A stretch of DNA of 12,472 nucleotides from SIG440 sp045578305 (GCA_045578305.1 JAZNKA010000031.1:1-12472); one strand, 5' to 3'. Positions 1 to 7,612 are shown, numbered from the stretch's first letter. Numbers and translations are program-made. The notes: generated by a model not told the origin, from the sequence alone.

Positions 1-381
1 ATTTGCGGCAAGCTTGAATATTTGTCTTAAATCATCCTCGTCGGTTATGTAATTGAGTCCGTCAAGGGCACAGACAATAGCATCAACCGTTCCGTAAAGT
101 TCCATCTCGCACATATCCTGATTTAAAAACAAGATGTCCAAATTTTCTGCTGCCGCCTTGTTTTTTGCAATATTCAACATCTCGCATGAAAGGTCAAGCC
201 CAATCATATCATAACCGCGCTTTGCCATGGGAATTGTGATGTTTCCTGTTCCGCAGGCAAGGTCAAGCACAAGCTTTGGTTTTTTGCCAAGCCTTGCAAA
301 AATCTGTTCATAATAATCAACAAATTTGTTGTAATCCGCATCCTGCAACTTGTCATACACCTCTGCAAATTCGCTGTACAT
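1..381 (-). CDS. Class I SAM-dependent methyltransferase (partial, C-terminus outside window)
   Basis: The reading frame starts at the ATG at 379-381 and runs open to base 1, giving the first 127 residues (MYSEFAEVYDKLQDADYN...). Motif I of the Rossmann-fold SAM pocket, LDLACGTGN, is at residues 39-47, and the acidic strand-2 residue is in GLDLS at 61-65. Later, DAIVCALDGLNYI resembles the motif IV region of the small-molecule/tRNA methyltransferases with the Methyltransf_11/25 fold. The substrate cannot be told from the sequence. An AGAGGG/GAAGGG stretch just upstream serves as ribosome binding site. It lies 38 bases after the AllA-like gene in the same direction, so it is probably the last visible gene of the rnhA-iscS-iscU-mnmA-pcrA block. 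The frame is intact and is cut only by the window edge. Confidence 0.88.
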   Translation of the reverse strand, partial: MYSEFAEVYDKLQDADYNKFVDYYEQIFARLGKKPKLVLDLACGTGNITIPMAKRGYDMIGLDLSCEMLNIAKNKAAAENLDILFLNQDMCEMELYGTVDAIVCALDGLNYITDEDDLRQIFKLAAN

Positions 382-419
382 AGCCCTTCACCCTCTTTAG
401 TGCGATATTTTTTGACTTT

Positions 420-911
420 TTATTTCACAATCTCAAACTGCTCGTCTGCATTAAGATCAACAACCGTGCAGTCATTTGCATATGTGCACTCAGGAAGAAT
501 AATCAAAGCAGTAAGCTGGTCATTGTTGGCTGGAAGCGGAGCAAGATGCCAGATGGCTGAGTTCATTTTGATAAGTGTGTTTTTGGGGATGATAAATGCT
601 TTTGCAAGGTCGGTGACAGGTGTGCCCGCTGATGCCGGTGCGCAATGAACAATCATATCATCATCAAGCGGCATTATCATTTCCCAGGTTGTTGTGTGAT
701 ATTCCTGCTGAGTAATAATCATTTTTTCGGGTTTTTTTACAACAATAGGCGAAAAACCAAGACGATGGTTGCTGTCTGCTGTTATGCGGTCGGGGAAAAA
801 CTTGTGTATCTCGCCGCAAAGAGCGTATCCATCAGGTTTGTCCATTGCATAAAATTGACCGAACGGTGCAAACTCCTCTGCTGTAATAGGTTGTGCTTTA
901 ATAGTTTTCAT
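420..911 (-). CDS. Ureidoglycolate lyase (AllA)-family cupin protein
   Basis: This 163-residue protein has about the length of E. coli AllA (160). The N-terminus (MKTIKAQPITAEEFAPFGQF) matches the AllA opening, where the L/I-x-A-x-x-L-T-x-E-x-F-x-P-F/Y-G pattern is typical. The C-terminal part LIKMNSAIWHLAPLPA at about 112-127 corresponds to the conserved segment ending in VWHHPL of AllA, within the cupin barrel. The family cleaves ureidoglycolate to glyoxylate and urea in allantoin breakdown. No other allantoin gene is present here, and the second histidine of the W-H-H signature is replaced (WHLAP), so the true substrate is uncertain. The start is supported by AGGAGG 8-9 bases upstream. It sits 42 bases after pcrA and 38 before the methyltransferase, consistent with one transcript. 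Confidence 0.68.
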   Translation of the reverse strand: MKTIKAQPITAEEFAPFGQFYAMDKPDGYALCGEIHKFFPDRITADSNHRLGFSPIVVKKPEKMIITQQEYHTTTWEMIMPLDDDMIVHCAPASAGTPVTDLAKAFIIPKNTLIKMNSAIWHLAPLPANNDQLTALIILPECTYANDCTVVDLNADEQFEIVK

Positions 912-953
912 AATATTCCCTCCTGATATTTTGATTATATTAAATTATTACAT

Positions 954-3311
954 TTAAATCTTTTCTAATTTTACATATGCCGCCATCAAATTCTTTTCTC
1001 CCACGCTGTCAAATTTGACTCTGAGGAACATATCTGCACCAAGCGCCTTTGCCTCCAGAACAGTTCCCTCGCCGAACTTGCGGTGCAGAACCCTGTCACC
1101 TGCCGAAAAATCAAGATTTTCGGCAGTCTGCACAGGTTTTGTCTGCGCACTTGTCTTAAACGACGATTTGTCCATCTGAGGTTTTTTCATTACCGCAGTC
1201 TCAAACAGGTCAAATCCTGCCGTTTGATATTTTTCTTCACTTGCAAACTCTTTGGGTATCTCTTTCAAAAACCTTGACTTCATATTGTATTTTGTGGTTC
1301 CAAAAAGAGTTCTTGTGTCGGTGTGAGTAAGAAACAATCTTTCCTTTGCACGCGTAATACCCACATAGCAAAGACGGCGTTCCTCCTCCATTTCTTCCTC
1401 GGTGTTCATCGACCTGATTCCGGGGAAGATTCCTTCCTCCATTCCTACAAGAAATACATTTTTGAATTCAAGACCTTTTGCGCTGTGAAGTGTCATCAGC
1501 GTAACGGTCTCCTGCGCTTCGTCAAGCTCATCAACATCCGCCACAAGCGAAATATTTTCGAGCAGGTTTTCCAAAAGGGTCTCGGGTTCTTGTCTGACAG
1601 TCTCGCTTACCATTGAGACAAATTCCTTAAGGTTTTCAATTCTTGTGCGGCTTTCAACCGTATCCTCGGTTTCAAGTGCCGACATCATCCCCGAATCATA
1701 AATAACTGACTTGACAAATTCTTCAAGCCCCACTCCCGAATTCAGCTTTTCGCGCATTTCTTGTATAAGCTGCGCAAAGCCCTTAAGCTTTGCCGCTGCA
1801 CGTGAAAGTTCAGGGAAGCTTTCGGCAGTTTTTGCCGTCTCAAGAGCACTAATGCCGTTTTCTTCGGCAATAAGCAGTACCTTGTCAACAGTTGCATCAC
1901 CTATTCCGCGTTTAGGTTCATTTACAATTCGCACAAATGCAACATTGTCTGCATTATTTTGAATAAGCCTTAAGTACGAGGTTAAATCCTTGATCTCTTT
2001 GCGGTCATAGAATCTGAGTCCGCCAAAAACTTTGTAGGGAATGGCGTTCCTGAGAAGCGTATCCTCGACAACGCGTGACTCGGCATTCATGCGATAAAGC
2101 ACCGCACAATCGTTGTATGTACCGCCATTTGCATATAACTCGGATATTTTTTCTGCAATGTATCTTGCCTCATCATATTCGTTTTGCGCATTGTAAACCG
2201 TCACAAGCTCGCCCTCGCCGTTGCCGGTCCACAGTTTTTTTGATTTTCTGCCGCGATTGTTTGCAATAACGCCGTTTGCAGCATTCAAAATATTTTGTGT
2301 CGAGCGGTAATTTTCTTCCAACTTGATGGTTTTTGCATTTTCAAACTCATCCTCAAAGCCAAGAATGTTTGATATATCCGCTCCGCGGAATTTGTAAATA
2401 CTTTGGTCATCATCACCAACGACACAAATGTTGTGGTGTTTTGCGGCAAGCAAGCTGACCAGCCTGTATTGTGCGTGATTGGTATCCTGATACTCGTCAA
2501 CAAGAATGTATTTGAATTTGTTTTGATAATATTCCAGCACATCGGAATTTTCTTCAAAAAGCTTTACGCTGCACATAATCAAATCGTCAAAATCAAGAGC
2601 GTTGTATTTTTTAAGCCGTGTTTGATAAAGCTTGTAAACTCTTGCCACAACCGACTTGTAAAAATCAGTTTTGAATAAGTCCTCATATTCCTCGGGTGTG
2701 ATAAGCTCGTTTTTTGCCTGGCTTATAGCGCCGCCGATTGCTTTTGGCGCAAAGTCCTTCGAATCAATATTCAGGTCCTTCATACACTCCTTGATAAGCG
2801 TCTGACTGTCTGCTGTATCAAATATAACAAAGTTTTTTTCGTAGCCAAGCCTGTCTATATCTCGTCGCAAAAATTTGACGCACGACGAATGGAATGTGGA
2901 TGCCCACACATCCTCGCCCGACTTCCCAAGCTTTGCCGAAAGCCTTGCCTTAAGCTCGGCTGCGGCTTTGTTTGTAAATGTTATTGCCAGAATGTTAAAT
3001 GGTTTCACCGCATCAACCGGCAGATATTCAAAAAGTTCGGGGGGAAGCTCATCAACCTCGCCCTTCGAAAACCAGTCCAGAATTTCAAGTTCTTCATCCG
3101 AAATTCCCTTTGGAGCACTATCGCTGAAATATGCCTTGCCATAAAGCATCAAATGCGCAATTTTGTGTATAATAACCGTTGTCTTGCCGGACCCCGCCCC
3201 CGCAATCACAAGAAGCGGGCCCTCTGTGTTTACCACCGCTTCAAGCTGTTTGTTGTTGAGAGTACTCCAGCTTTTTTCTATTATTCTTTTTCGTATTTCA
3301 CTAAAGCTCAT
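954..3311 (-). CDS. pcrA: ATP-dependent DNA helicase PcrA/UvrD (superfamily 1A)
   Basis: This 785-residue 3'-5' SF1 helicase acts in nucleotide excision repair, mismatch repair and removal of blocked replication or recombination complexes. All helicase motifs are visible in order: Q-motif LNNKQLEAV (18-26), Walker A GAGSGKT (38-44), motif Ia AITFTNKAA (109-117), motif II DEYQD (272-276), motif III GDDDQSIYKFRGAD (299-312), motif IV LEENYRST (331-338), motif V TLHSAKGLEF (607-616) and motif VI YVGITRAKERL (649-659). The C-terminus has the KFGEGTVL element (745-752) of the Tudor-like domain that in PcrA contacts RNA polymerase. Between IAHLM and NILAITFTNKAA there are about 50 residues where B. 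subtilis PcrA has about 9; the extra acidic segment is roughly 58-102. The start has GAAGGG 9 bases upstream, and the gene begins 13 bases after the mnmA stop. Confidence 0.97.
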   Translation of the reverse strand: MSFSEIRKRIIEKSWSTLNNKQLEAVVNTEGPLLVIAGAGSGKTTVIIHKIAHLMLYGKAYFSDSAPKGISDEELEILDWFSKGEVDELPPELFEYLPVDAVKPFNILAITFTNKAAAELKARLSAKLGKSGEDVWASTFHSSCVKFLRRDIDRLGYEKNFVIFDTADSQTLIKECMKDLNIDSKDFAPKAIGGAISQAKNELITPEEYEDLFKTDFYKSVVARVYKLYQTRLKKYNALDFDDLIMCSVKLFEENSDVLEYYQNKFKYILVDEYQDTNHAQYRLVSLLAAKHHNICVVGDDDQSIYKFRGADISNILGFEDEFENAKTIKLEENYRSTQNILNAANGVIANNRGRKSKKLWTGNGEGELVTVYNAQNEYDEARYIAEKISELYANGGTYNDCAVLYRMNAESRVVEDTLLRNAIPYKVFGGLRFYDRKEIKDLTSYLRLIQNNADNVAFVRIVNEPKRGIGDATVDKVLLIAEENGISALETAKTAESFPELSRAAAKLKGFAQLIQEMREKLNSGVGLEEFVKSVIYDSGMMSALETEDTVESRTRIENLKEFVSMVSETVRQEPETLLENLLENISLVADVDELDEAQETVTLMTLHSAKGLEFKNVFLVGMEEGIFPGIRSMNTEEEMEEERRLCYVGITRAKERLFLTHTDTRTLFGTTKYNMKSRFLKEIPKEFASEEKYQTAGFDLFETAVMKKPQMDKSSFKTSAQTKPVQTAENLDFSAGDRVLHRKFGEGTVLEAKALGADMFLRVKFDSVGEKNLMAAYVKLEKI

Positions 3312-3324
3312 ATGTTATTTCCCT

Positions 3325-4377
3325 TCAGGCGCGGATTATACCGCCGCCAATAAGAATTTCTTCCGTCAAGTCATAAAAAACAACTGCCTGACCGGGTGTA
3401 ACCGCCCTTTGTGGTTCATCAAAGACCACTTTTGCCAAGTCCTCGCCTTGCAAAAAGACCGTTGCTTTTGCCGGCTTTGCGCCATAACGTACCTTTGCCA
3501 AAACCTCTATTTTGTCGTCAGGTTTTTCAAACGGAATGAAGTTGAGGTTGTCCGCAAACAATTCCTTCGAAAATTCCGTTCCCTTTTCGCCCAGTACAAC
3601 CTGATTTTTTTCTGCATCAATCTTTGTCACAAACATAGGCCTGCCAAAAGCAATTCCAAGACCTTTGCGCTGACCCACCGTATAGTTGGAAATTCCCGAG
3701 TGTCTGCCCAAAATATTTCCGTTTATGTCCACAAAATCGCCCTCGGGACATTTTTTGCCGGTGTGACTTTCAAGAAAAGTCCGATAATCATCATCCGGAA
3801 TAAAGCAAATCTCCATACTGTCCACTTTACCCGCAATGTCAAAGCCAAGTTCTGTGGCTATCCTTCTGGTTTCTGCCTTATCTCCGATTTCGCCAAGCGG
3901 CATAAGGGTGCTTGCAAGTTGTTCCTGTGTAAGCGAATACAAAACATAAGTCTGGTCCTTTTTACCAGCGTCTGCAACCTTTATAAGATACCTGCCCGTT
4001 TTTTCATCATATTCTATTTTAGCATAGTGTCCCGTTGCAATCTTGTCTGCGCCCAGCTGCTTTGCAAACTTTTGCATTGCATCAAATTTCAAAAACCGAT
4101 TGCATACAATGCACGGATTTGGAGTCCTGCCGTGCATATACTCGTCAGCAAAATAGTCCATGACATTTTTTTTGAACTCTTCTCTAAAATCCACGGTGTA
4201 GTGCTCTATGCCAAGCTTTTCGCAAACTGCTTTTGCATCGTCTGCAGCACCGTTTTCTTCGCTCCAAAGCATCATGGTTATCCCGATTACTTCGTAGCCT
4301 TGCCTAAGCAGCAGCGCCGCCGCAACGCTGGAATCCACTCCGCCCGACATACCAATTGCAACTTTTTGTTTTTCCAT
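3325..4377 (-). CDS. mnmA: tRNA-uridine 2-sulfurtransferase MnmA
   Basis: MnmA adenylates and thiolates U34 in the anticodon wobble position of Lys, Glu and Gln tRNAs, using sulfur passed from a cysteine desulfurase. I take the internal ATG at 4375-4377, giving 350 residues starting MEKQKVAIGMSGGVDSS, because the open frame upstream of it overlaps iscU and has no family similarity. The PP-loop ATPase motif SGGVDSS is at 11-17. The two active-site cysteines are C89 in TPNPCIVCNR and C191 in MEICFIP. GHYAK at 116-120 and the C-terminal beta-barrel (QRAVTPGQAVVFY, 323-335) are also present. The ribosome binding site is weak (GAGA about 6 bases from the ATG), and the foot of a 10-bp hairpin lies only 11 bases upstream, so expression may be restrained relative to iscU. 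The adjacent iscS is the natural sulfur donor. Confidence 0.96.
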   Translation of the reverse strand: MEKQKVAIGMSGGVDSSVAAALLLRQGYEVIGITMMLWSEENGAADDAKAVCEKLGIEHYTVDFREEFKKNVMDYFADEYMHGRTPNPCIVCNRFLKFDAMQKFAKQLGADKIATGHYAKIEYDEKTGRYLIKVADAGKKDQTYVLYSLTQEQLASTLMPLGEIGDKAETRRIATELGFDIAGKVDSMEICFIPDDDYRTFLESHTGKKCPEGDFVDINGNILGRHSGISNYTVGQRKGLGIAFGRPMFVTKIDAEKNQVVLGEKGTEFSKELFADNLNFIPFEKPDDKIEVLAKVRYGAKPAKATVFLQGEDLAKVVFDEPQRAVTPGQAVVFYDLTEEILIGGGIIRA

Positions 4378-4387
4378 ACTTATTCTC

Positions 4388-4414
4388 AAAAGACCGACTT
4401 GACGGTCGGTCTTT
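4388..4414 (-). terminator. Hairpin with T-tract between iscU and mnmA (attenuator-like)
   Basis: On the minus strand AAAGACCGAC pairs perfectly with GTCGGTCTTT around a 6-base loop CGTCAA (10 bp) and is followed by a T, giving TTTT. It starts about 10 bases after the iscU stop and ends 11 bases before the mnmA ATG. The form is that of a weak intrinsic terminator. Since mnmA and pcrA follow at once in the same direction with no clear promoter between, partial readthrough is the likeliest behaviour. A palindromic protein-binding site is the alternative. Confidence 0.6.
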
Positions 4415-4423
4415 CCTTTCGCA

Positions 4424-4864
4424 TTATTCTTCGTGGTGTCCGTGACAGCACGCACAGTCACCGTTGCAGCCAACAATGCCCGTCGGGTCAATGCCCTTGC
4501 GGTTGTAGTAATCCGCAATTGCCGAATGAATCGCCTCCTGCGCAAGGTTTGAGCAATGCATCTTTACCGGTGGAAGTCCGTCAAGTGCCTCGGCAACAGC
4601 CACATTGGTAACAGCAAGCGCCTCGTCAATGGTCTTGCCCTTTACCATCTCGGTCGCCATGCTTGATGTCGCAACCGCAGCACCACAACCAAAGGTCTTG
4701 AATTTTACATTTTCAATCACCTTGGTATCGTCGTTTATCTTCATATACATTTTCATTATATCGCCGCATTTTGGGTTTCCTACCTGGCCCACAGCGTTTG
4801 CATCTTCAATTTCGCCCACATTTCTTGGGTTTGAAAAATGTTCCATTACTTTTTCGCTATACAT
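4424..4864 (-). CDS. iscU: Fe-S cluster assembly scaffold IscU (NifU N-terminal domain family)
   Basis: IscU is the scaffold on which Fe-S clusters are built from IscS persulfide. The start chosen is the ATG at 4862-4864 (146 residues, MYSEKVMEHFSNPRNVG), because AAGGAG lies 7-8 bases upstream and the frame matches the family start; an in-frame ATG 9 codons earlier lies within iscS. Ligand residues are all present: C33 and D35 in GNPKCGD, C60 in FGCGAA, and H103-C104 in MHCSNLAQEA. Beyond the usual fold there is a short tail (130-146) with C133, C137, C139, C140, H141, H143 and H144, an unusually metal-binding-looking end. The gene overlaps the end of iscS by 8 bases, which implies translational coupling and matched synthesis of desulfurase and scaffold. 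Confidence 0.95.
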   Translation of the reverse strand: MYSEKVMEHFSNPRNVGEIEDANAVGQVGNPKCGDIMKMYMKINDDTKVIENVKFKTFGCGAAVATSSMATEMVKGKTIDEALAVTNVAVAEALDGLPPVKMHCSNLAQEAIHSAIADYYNRKGIDPTGIVGCNGDCACCHGHHEE

Positions 4865-6047
4865 CTTTTTTCTCCTTTTTAACATCTTCATAAAGCGGCG
4901 ACATTTCCCTCAGGCGTGCCACAATAACCTTAAGTTCATCCACAATCCTGTCAGCATCCTCAAGTGTGTTGGAATCGCCAAACGAAACCCTGAGCGAACC
5001 ATGAGCGGTCTCGTGCTTAAGCCCGATTGCAAGCAGAACATGCGACGGGTCCAGTGACCCCGATGTGCAGGCGCTTCCGCTTGAAGCCGAAATTCCTTTC
5101 ATATCAAGCATCAAAAGAAGCGACTCGCCCTCGATAAACTCAAACGAAATATTGGCACTTCCGGCAATTCTCTTGGTCGCATGTCCGTTGAGTCTTGAAT
5201 ATGGTATCTCGTCAAGAACTCTTTGTATAAACCTGTCGCGCATCTGGCGCAGCTTTTCGGTGTGTCCGCTTATATCCCCGGTTGCAAGCTCTATCGCCTT
5301 ACCAAGCCCAACAATGCAAGGGATATTTTCGGTTCCTGCGCGTTTGTTTCTTTCCTGCGCGCCTCCGGTCAAAATCGGGCTGATTTTTGTACCTTTTCTT
5401 ACATAAAGTGCGCCCGAGCCCTTGGGTCCGTAAAACTTGTGTCCTGTAAGCGAGAGCAAATCTACTCCCATCTTATCAACATCAATTTCCATCATCCCGA
5501 TTGCCTGAACAGCGTCGGTGTGGAAGATTATATTATTTTTCTTTGCCACTTTACCTATTTCTTCAATCGGCATAATTGTACCGATTTCGTTGTTGGCGGT
5601 CATTATTGTAATCAAAATAGTCTTGTCGGTTATTGCTTCCTCGACGCTTTTTGCCGAAACCATTCCAAACTCATCAACCGGCAGATATGTTACCTCGAAG
5701 CCTTGTTTTTCAAGCTCGGCGCAGGTATGAAGAACAGCATGATGCTCTACCGCCGAGGTTATTATGTGATTGCCCTTGTTCTTGTTTGCAAGAGCCGCGC
5801 CCCGGATTGCCCAGTTGTCTGACTCGGTCCCCGAGCCTGTAAAGAATATCTCGTCACTTGTTGCACTGATTGCTTTTGCGACTTGTTCTCTTGCAATATT
5901 TATTGCTTTTTTTGCTTCTCTCCCCTCGGCATATACTGTCGAAGCATTGCCGAAATCTTCTGTAAAATAAGGAAGCATAGCATCAAGCACGCATTTTTTC
6001 ATCGGCGTTGTTGCCGAATGGTCAACATAAATTCTTTTTGCTTCCAT
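4857..6047 (-). CDS. iscS: Cysteine desulfurase IscS/NifS family
   Basis: This 396-residue PLP enzyme converts L-cysteine to L-alanine and a protein persulfide. PLP-site features are visible: EHHAV at 101-105 (stacking His), NNEIGT (152-157), DAVQAIG (178-184) and the Schiff-base lysine K204 in SLTGHKFYGPKG. The sulfur-carrying cysteine is C327 in the flexible loop SSGSACTSGSLDPSHVLLAIG, characteristic of group I (NifS/IscS) enzymes. The start MEAKRIYVDHSATTP is typical of the family and has AGGTAGG about 8 bases upstream. The stop overlaps iscU. Followed by iscU and mnmA, it likely feeds both Fe-S assembly and tRNA thiolation. No iscR regulator is seen upstream; rnhA precedes it by about 90 bases. 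NifS is an equally valid family name. Confidence 0.95.
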   Translation of the reverse strand: MEAKRIYVDHSATTPMKKCVLDAMLPYFTEDFGNASTVYAEGREAKKAINIAREQVAKAISATSDEIFFTGSGTESDNWAIRGAALANKNKGNHIITSAVEHHAVLHTCAELEKQGFEVTYLPVDEFGMVSAKSVEEAITDKTILITIMTANNEIGTIMPIEEIGKVAKKNNIIFHTDAVQAIGMMEIDVDKMGVDLLSLTGHKFYGPKGSGALYVRKGTKISPILTGGAQERNKRAGTENIPCIVGLGKAIELATGDISGHTEKLRQMRDRFIQRVLDEIPYSRLNGHATKRIAGSANISFEFIEGESLLLMLDMKGISASSGSACTSGSLDPSHVLLAIGLKHETAHGSLRVSFGDSNTLEDADRIVDELKVIVARLREMSPLYEDVKKEKKDV

Positions 6048-6139
6048 CTAAAAAACCTACCTTTCTTTATGTTCCGGAGTGAATATCGCTCTTTGGCGAA
6101 AATCTATGAAAAGTAGACCTCTCCGTATATGTTCAATCA

Positions 6140-6589
6140 TTATTTGCGGTGTTTTTCGACCTCGGCAACTGCCAATCGGTCGCATCGCTCGTTTTCGGGA
6201 TGCCCCGCGTGTCCCTTGACCCACACAAGCTCAACCTCGTGCTTTTCAAGCAAGTCAAGAAGTTTTTCCCAAAGGTCCGGGTTTTGTGCCTTGTCCTTTT
6301 TGGTACGCATCCAACCGTTCTCGCGCCACTTTACCGCCCAGCCGCAAGCAATGGCATCCACCAGATACTTAGAGTCGCTGTAAAGCACAACGCTGCATTT
6401 TTCTTTAAGAGCTGCAAGCCCCTCTATCGCCGCGGTCAGCTCCATTCGGTTGTTGGTGGTCTCAAACGCCCCGCCCGACAGTTCTTTTTCGATTCCGTTG
6501 TATCTCAAAATCGTTCCGTAACCGCCGGGGCCGGGATTGCCGCTGCACGCACCGTCAGTAAATATTTCAACTTTTTTCAAAACATCCAT
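6140..6589 (-). CDS. rnhA: Ribonuclease HI
   Basis: RNase HI degrades the RNA strand of RNA:DNA hybrids (R-loops, primers). With the ATG at 6587-6589 the product is 149 residues, close to the usual length near 155. The four catalytic acids are D12 (IFTDGACSGNPGPGG), E50 (TNNRMELTAA), D72 (LYSDSKYLVDAI) and D137 (ERCDRLA), and the assisting histidine is H127 in VKGHAGHPEN. Two earlier in-frame ATGs (6643 and 6619) add residues with no family match and lack a well-spaced ribosome binding site, whereas GGGGTGG lies about 8 bases before 6589. It is the first gene of the long minus-strand block and is transcribed divergently from the nagB-like gene. Confidence 0.94.
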   Translation of the reverse strand: MDVLKKVEIFTDGACSGNPGPGGYGTILRYNGIEKELSGGAFETTNNRMELTAAIEGLAALKEKCSVVLYSDSKYLVDAIACGWAVKWRENGWMRTKKDKAQNPDLWEKLLDLLEKHEVELVWVKGHAGHPENERCDRLAVAEVEKHRK

Positions 6590-6658
6590 CCGGCGCACCA
6601 CCCCAAAATTTTTTGGCATCAGACAAGGATATTTTTCCCACATCCTCTGCCAAGATAC

Positions 6659-6667
6659 ATTGTATCA
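6659..6667 (-). promoter_or_regulatory. Extended -10 promoter for rnhA block
   Basis: On the minus strand TGATACAAT gives an extended -10 (TGnTACAAT, five of six matches to TATAAT). No good -35 is visible about 17 bases upstream, as expected for extended -10 promoters. Transcription would start near 6652, about 60 bases before the rnhA ATG. This is the only promoter-like element I find for the iscS-iscU-mnmA-pcrA genes. Confidence 0.5.
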
Positions 6668-6766
6668 CAAGTTTTTAAAAAAATCTACACTATTTTTCTT
6701 AAATGTAAAAAAAGTTATGATCTTCATTTTTCACCCTGAAACTTCCCCAAATATTGTAAAAAAGGC

Positions 6767-6795
6767 TTGAAAATATACAAAAAATGTTTTATACT
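6767..6795 (+). promoter_or_regulatory. Sigma-A promoter of nagB-like gene
   Basis: TTGAAA (6767-6772) and TATACT (6790-6795) are separated by exactly 17 bases, both near the housekeeping consensus. The start would be near 6802, giving a leader of about 28 bases containing GGAGGT six bases before the ATG. Confidence 0.8.
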
Positions 6796-6829
6796 TGATA
6801 TATTATATAACTTATCCGGAGGTAAAATC

Positions 6830-7591
6830 ATGGCTGAAAAAAATTTAATGGTTGAAAAGCTTCCTGTCAGCGTTTTTGCTACCCGTGCCGAAATGGGCAA
6901 AGCCGCTGCAGAGGATGCTGCAAAAAGAATTAACAAAATCATCGCAGAAAAAGGCGAGGCTAATGTTGTGTTTGCCGCTGCTCCTTCGCAGAACGAGCTT
7001 TTGGAAACTCTTCTTTCGCTTGATGTTGACTGGACAAAAGTCCGCGCTTTCCATCAGGACGAATATATAGGCATTGATGACAGCGAGCCTGCAGGCTTTG
7101 GCAACTTCCTTCGTCGTGCAATCTTTGACAAGGTTTCTTTCAAAGAAATCCACTACTTGCTTTGTGCAAAAGAAGATGCCGAAAAAAAATGCGAAGAATA
7201 CTCGGCACTTTTGGAAAAATATCATGCTGACCTTATCTTCTTGGGTATGGGTGAAAACGGTCATATGGCATTCAATGACCCGCCTGTAGCTGACTTCAAC
7301 GACCCCAAGACAGTAAAAATCGTTGAGCTTGACAGCATCTGCCGTCAGCAGCAGGTAAACGACGGTTGCTTTGCAACATTTGATGATGTTCCAACACATG
7401 CTATGACACTTACTTTGTCTTACATAATGTCAATCCCCGAAGCAATTTGTGTTGTTCCCACAATCCGCAAGGCAGACGCGGTTCACGACGCTCTTCTTGG
7501 TCCTGTGACAACAGCTTGCCCGGCAAGTATCTTGAGAAATCACCCAAGTGCTGCGCTCTATCTTGATAAAGACAGTGCAAGCCGCATTTAA
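6830..7591 (+). CDS. NagB-family glucosamine-6-phosphate deaminase-like protein
   Basis: The 253-residue product belongs to the glucosamine-6-phosphate isomerase/6-phosphogluconolactonase superfamily. The start at 6830 (MAEKNLMVEKLPVSVF) is set by GGAGGT six bases upstream; an ATG 63 bases earlier falls before the predicted transcript start. FHQDEYIGI at 74-82 matches the NagB F-x-x-D-E-Y segment, with the general base Asp at 77. GMGENGHMAFNDPP at 139-152 matches the catalytic G-x-D-G-H-I-A-F-N-E-P of E. coli NagB, but the triad reads N143-H145-D150 instead of Asp141-His143-Glu148. VNDGCF, VPTHAMTLTL and CPASILRNH are as I recall from a divergent NagB-like subgroup. Aminosugar-phosphate deamination or isomerisation is likely, but the substrate is not proven. 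It is a single-gene unit with its own promoter and terminator. Confidence 0.85.
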   Translation: MAEKNLMVEKLPVSVFATRAEMGKAAAEDAAKRINKIIAEKGEANVVFAAAPSQNELLETLLSLDVDWTKVRAFHQDEYIGIDDSEPAGFGNFLRRAIFDKVSFKEIHYLLCAKEDAEKKCEEYSALLEKYHADLIFLGMGENGHMAFNDPPVADFNDPKTVKIVELDSICRQQQVNDGCFATFDDVPTHAMTLTLSYIMSIPEAICVVPTIRKADAVHDALLGPVTTACPASILRNHPSAALYLDKDSASRI

Positions 7592-7612
7592 TCTTAAAAT
7601 TTAAAACATAAC

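Noticed and set aside
4389..4414. TetR-type operator (GACCGAC...GTCGGTC palindrome)
   Set aside because: The symmetry resembles such sites, but there is no regulator gene nearby and no promoter overlaps it. The following TTTT fits a terminator or attenuator better.
3163..4611. Long plus-strand open frame of 482 codons opposite mnmA and iscU
   Set aside because: It is the antisense of clear MnmA and IscU coding sequence, has no ribosome binding site, and its translation has no recognisable domain.
6767..6829. Upstream ATG extending the nagB-like protein by 21 residues
   Set aside because: It overlaps the -35 box of a near-consensus promoter and lies before the predicted transcript start; GGAGGT supports the ATG at 6830.
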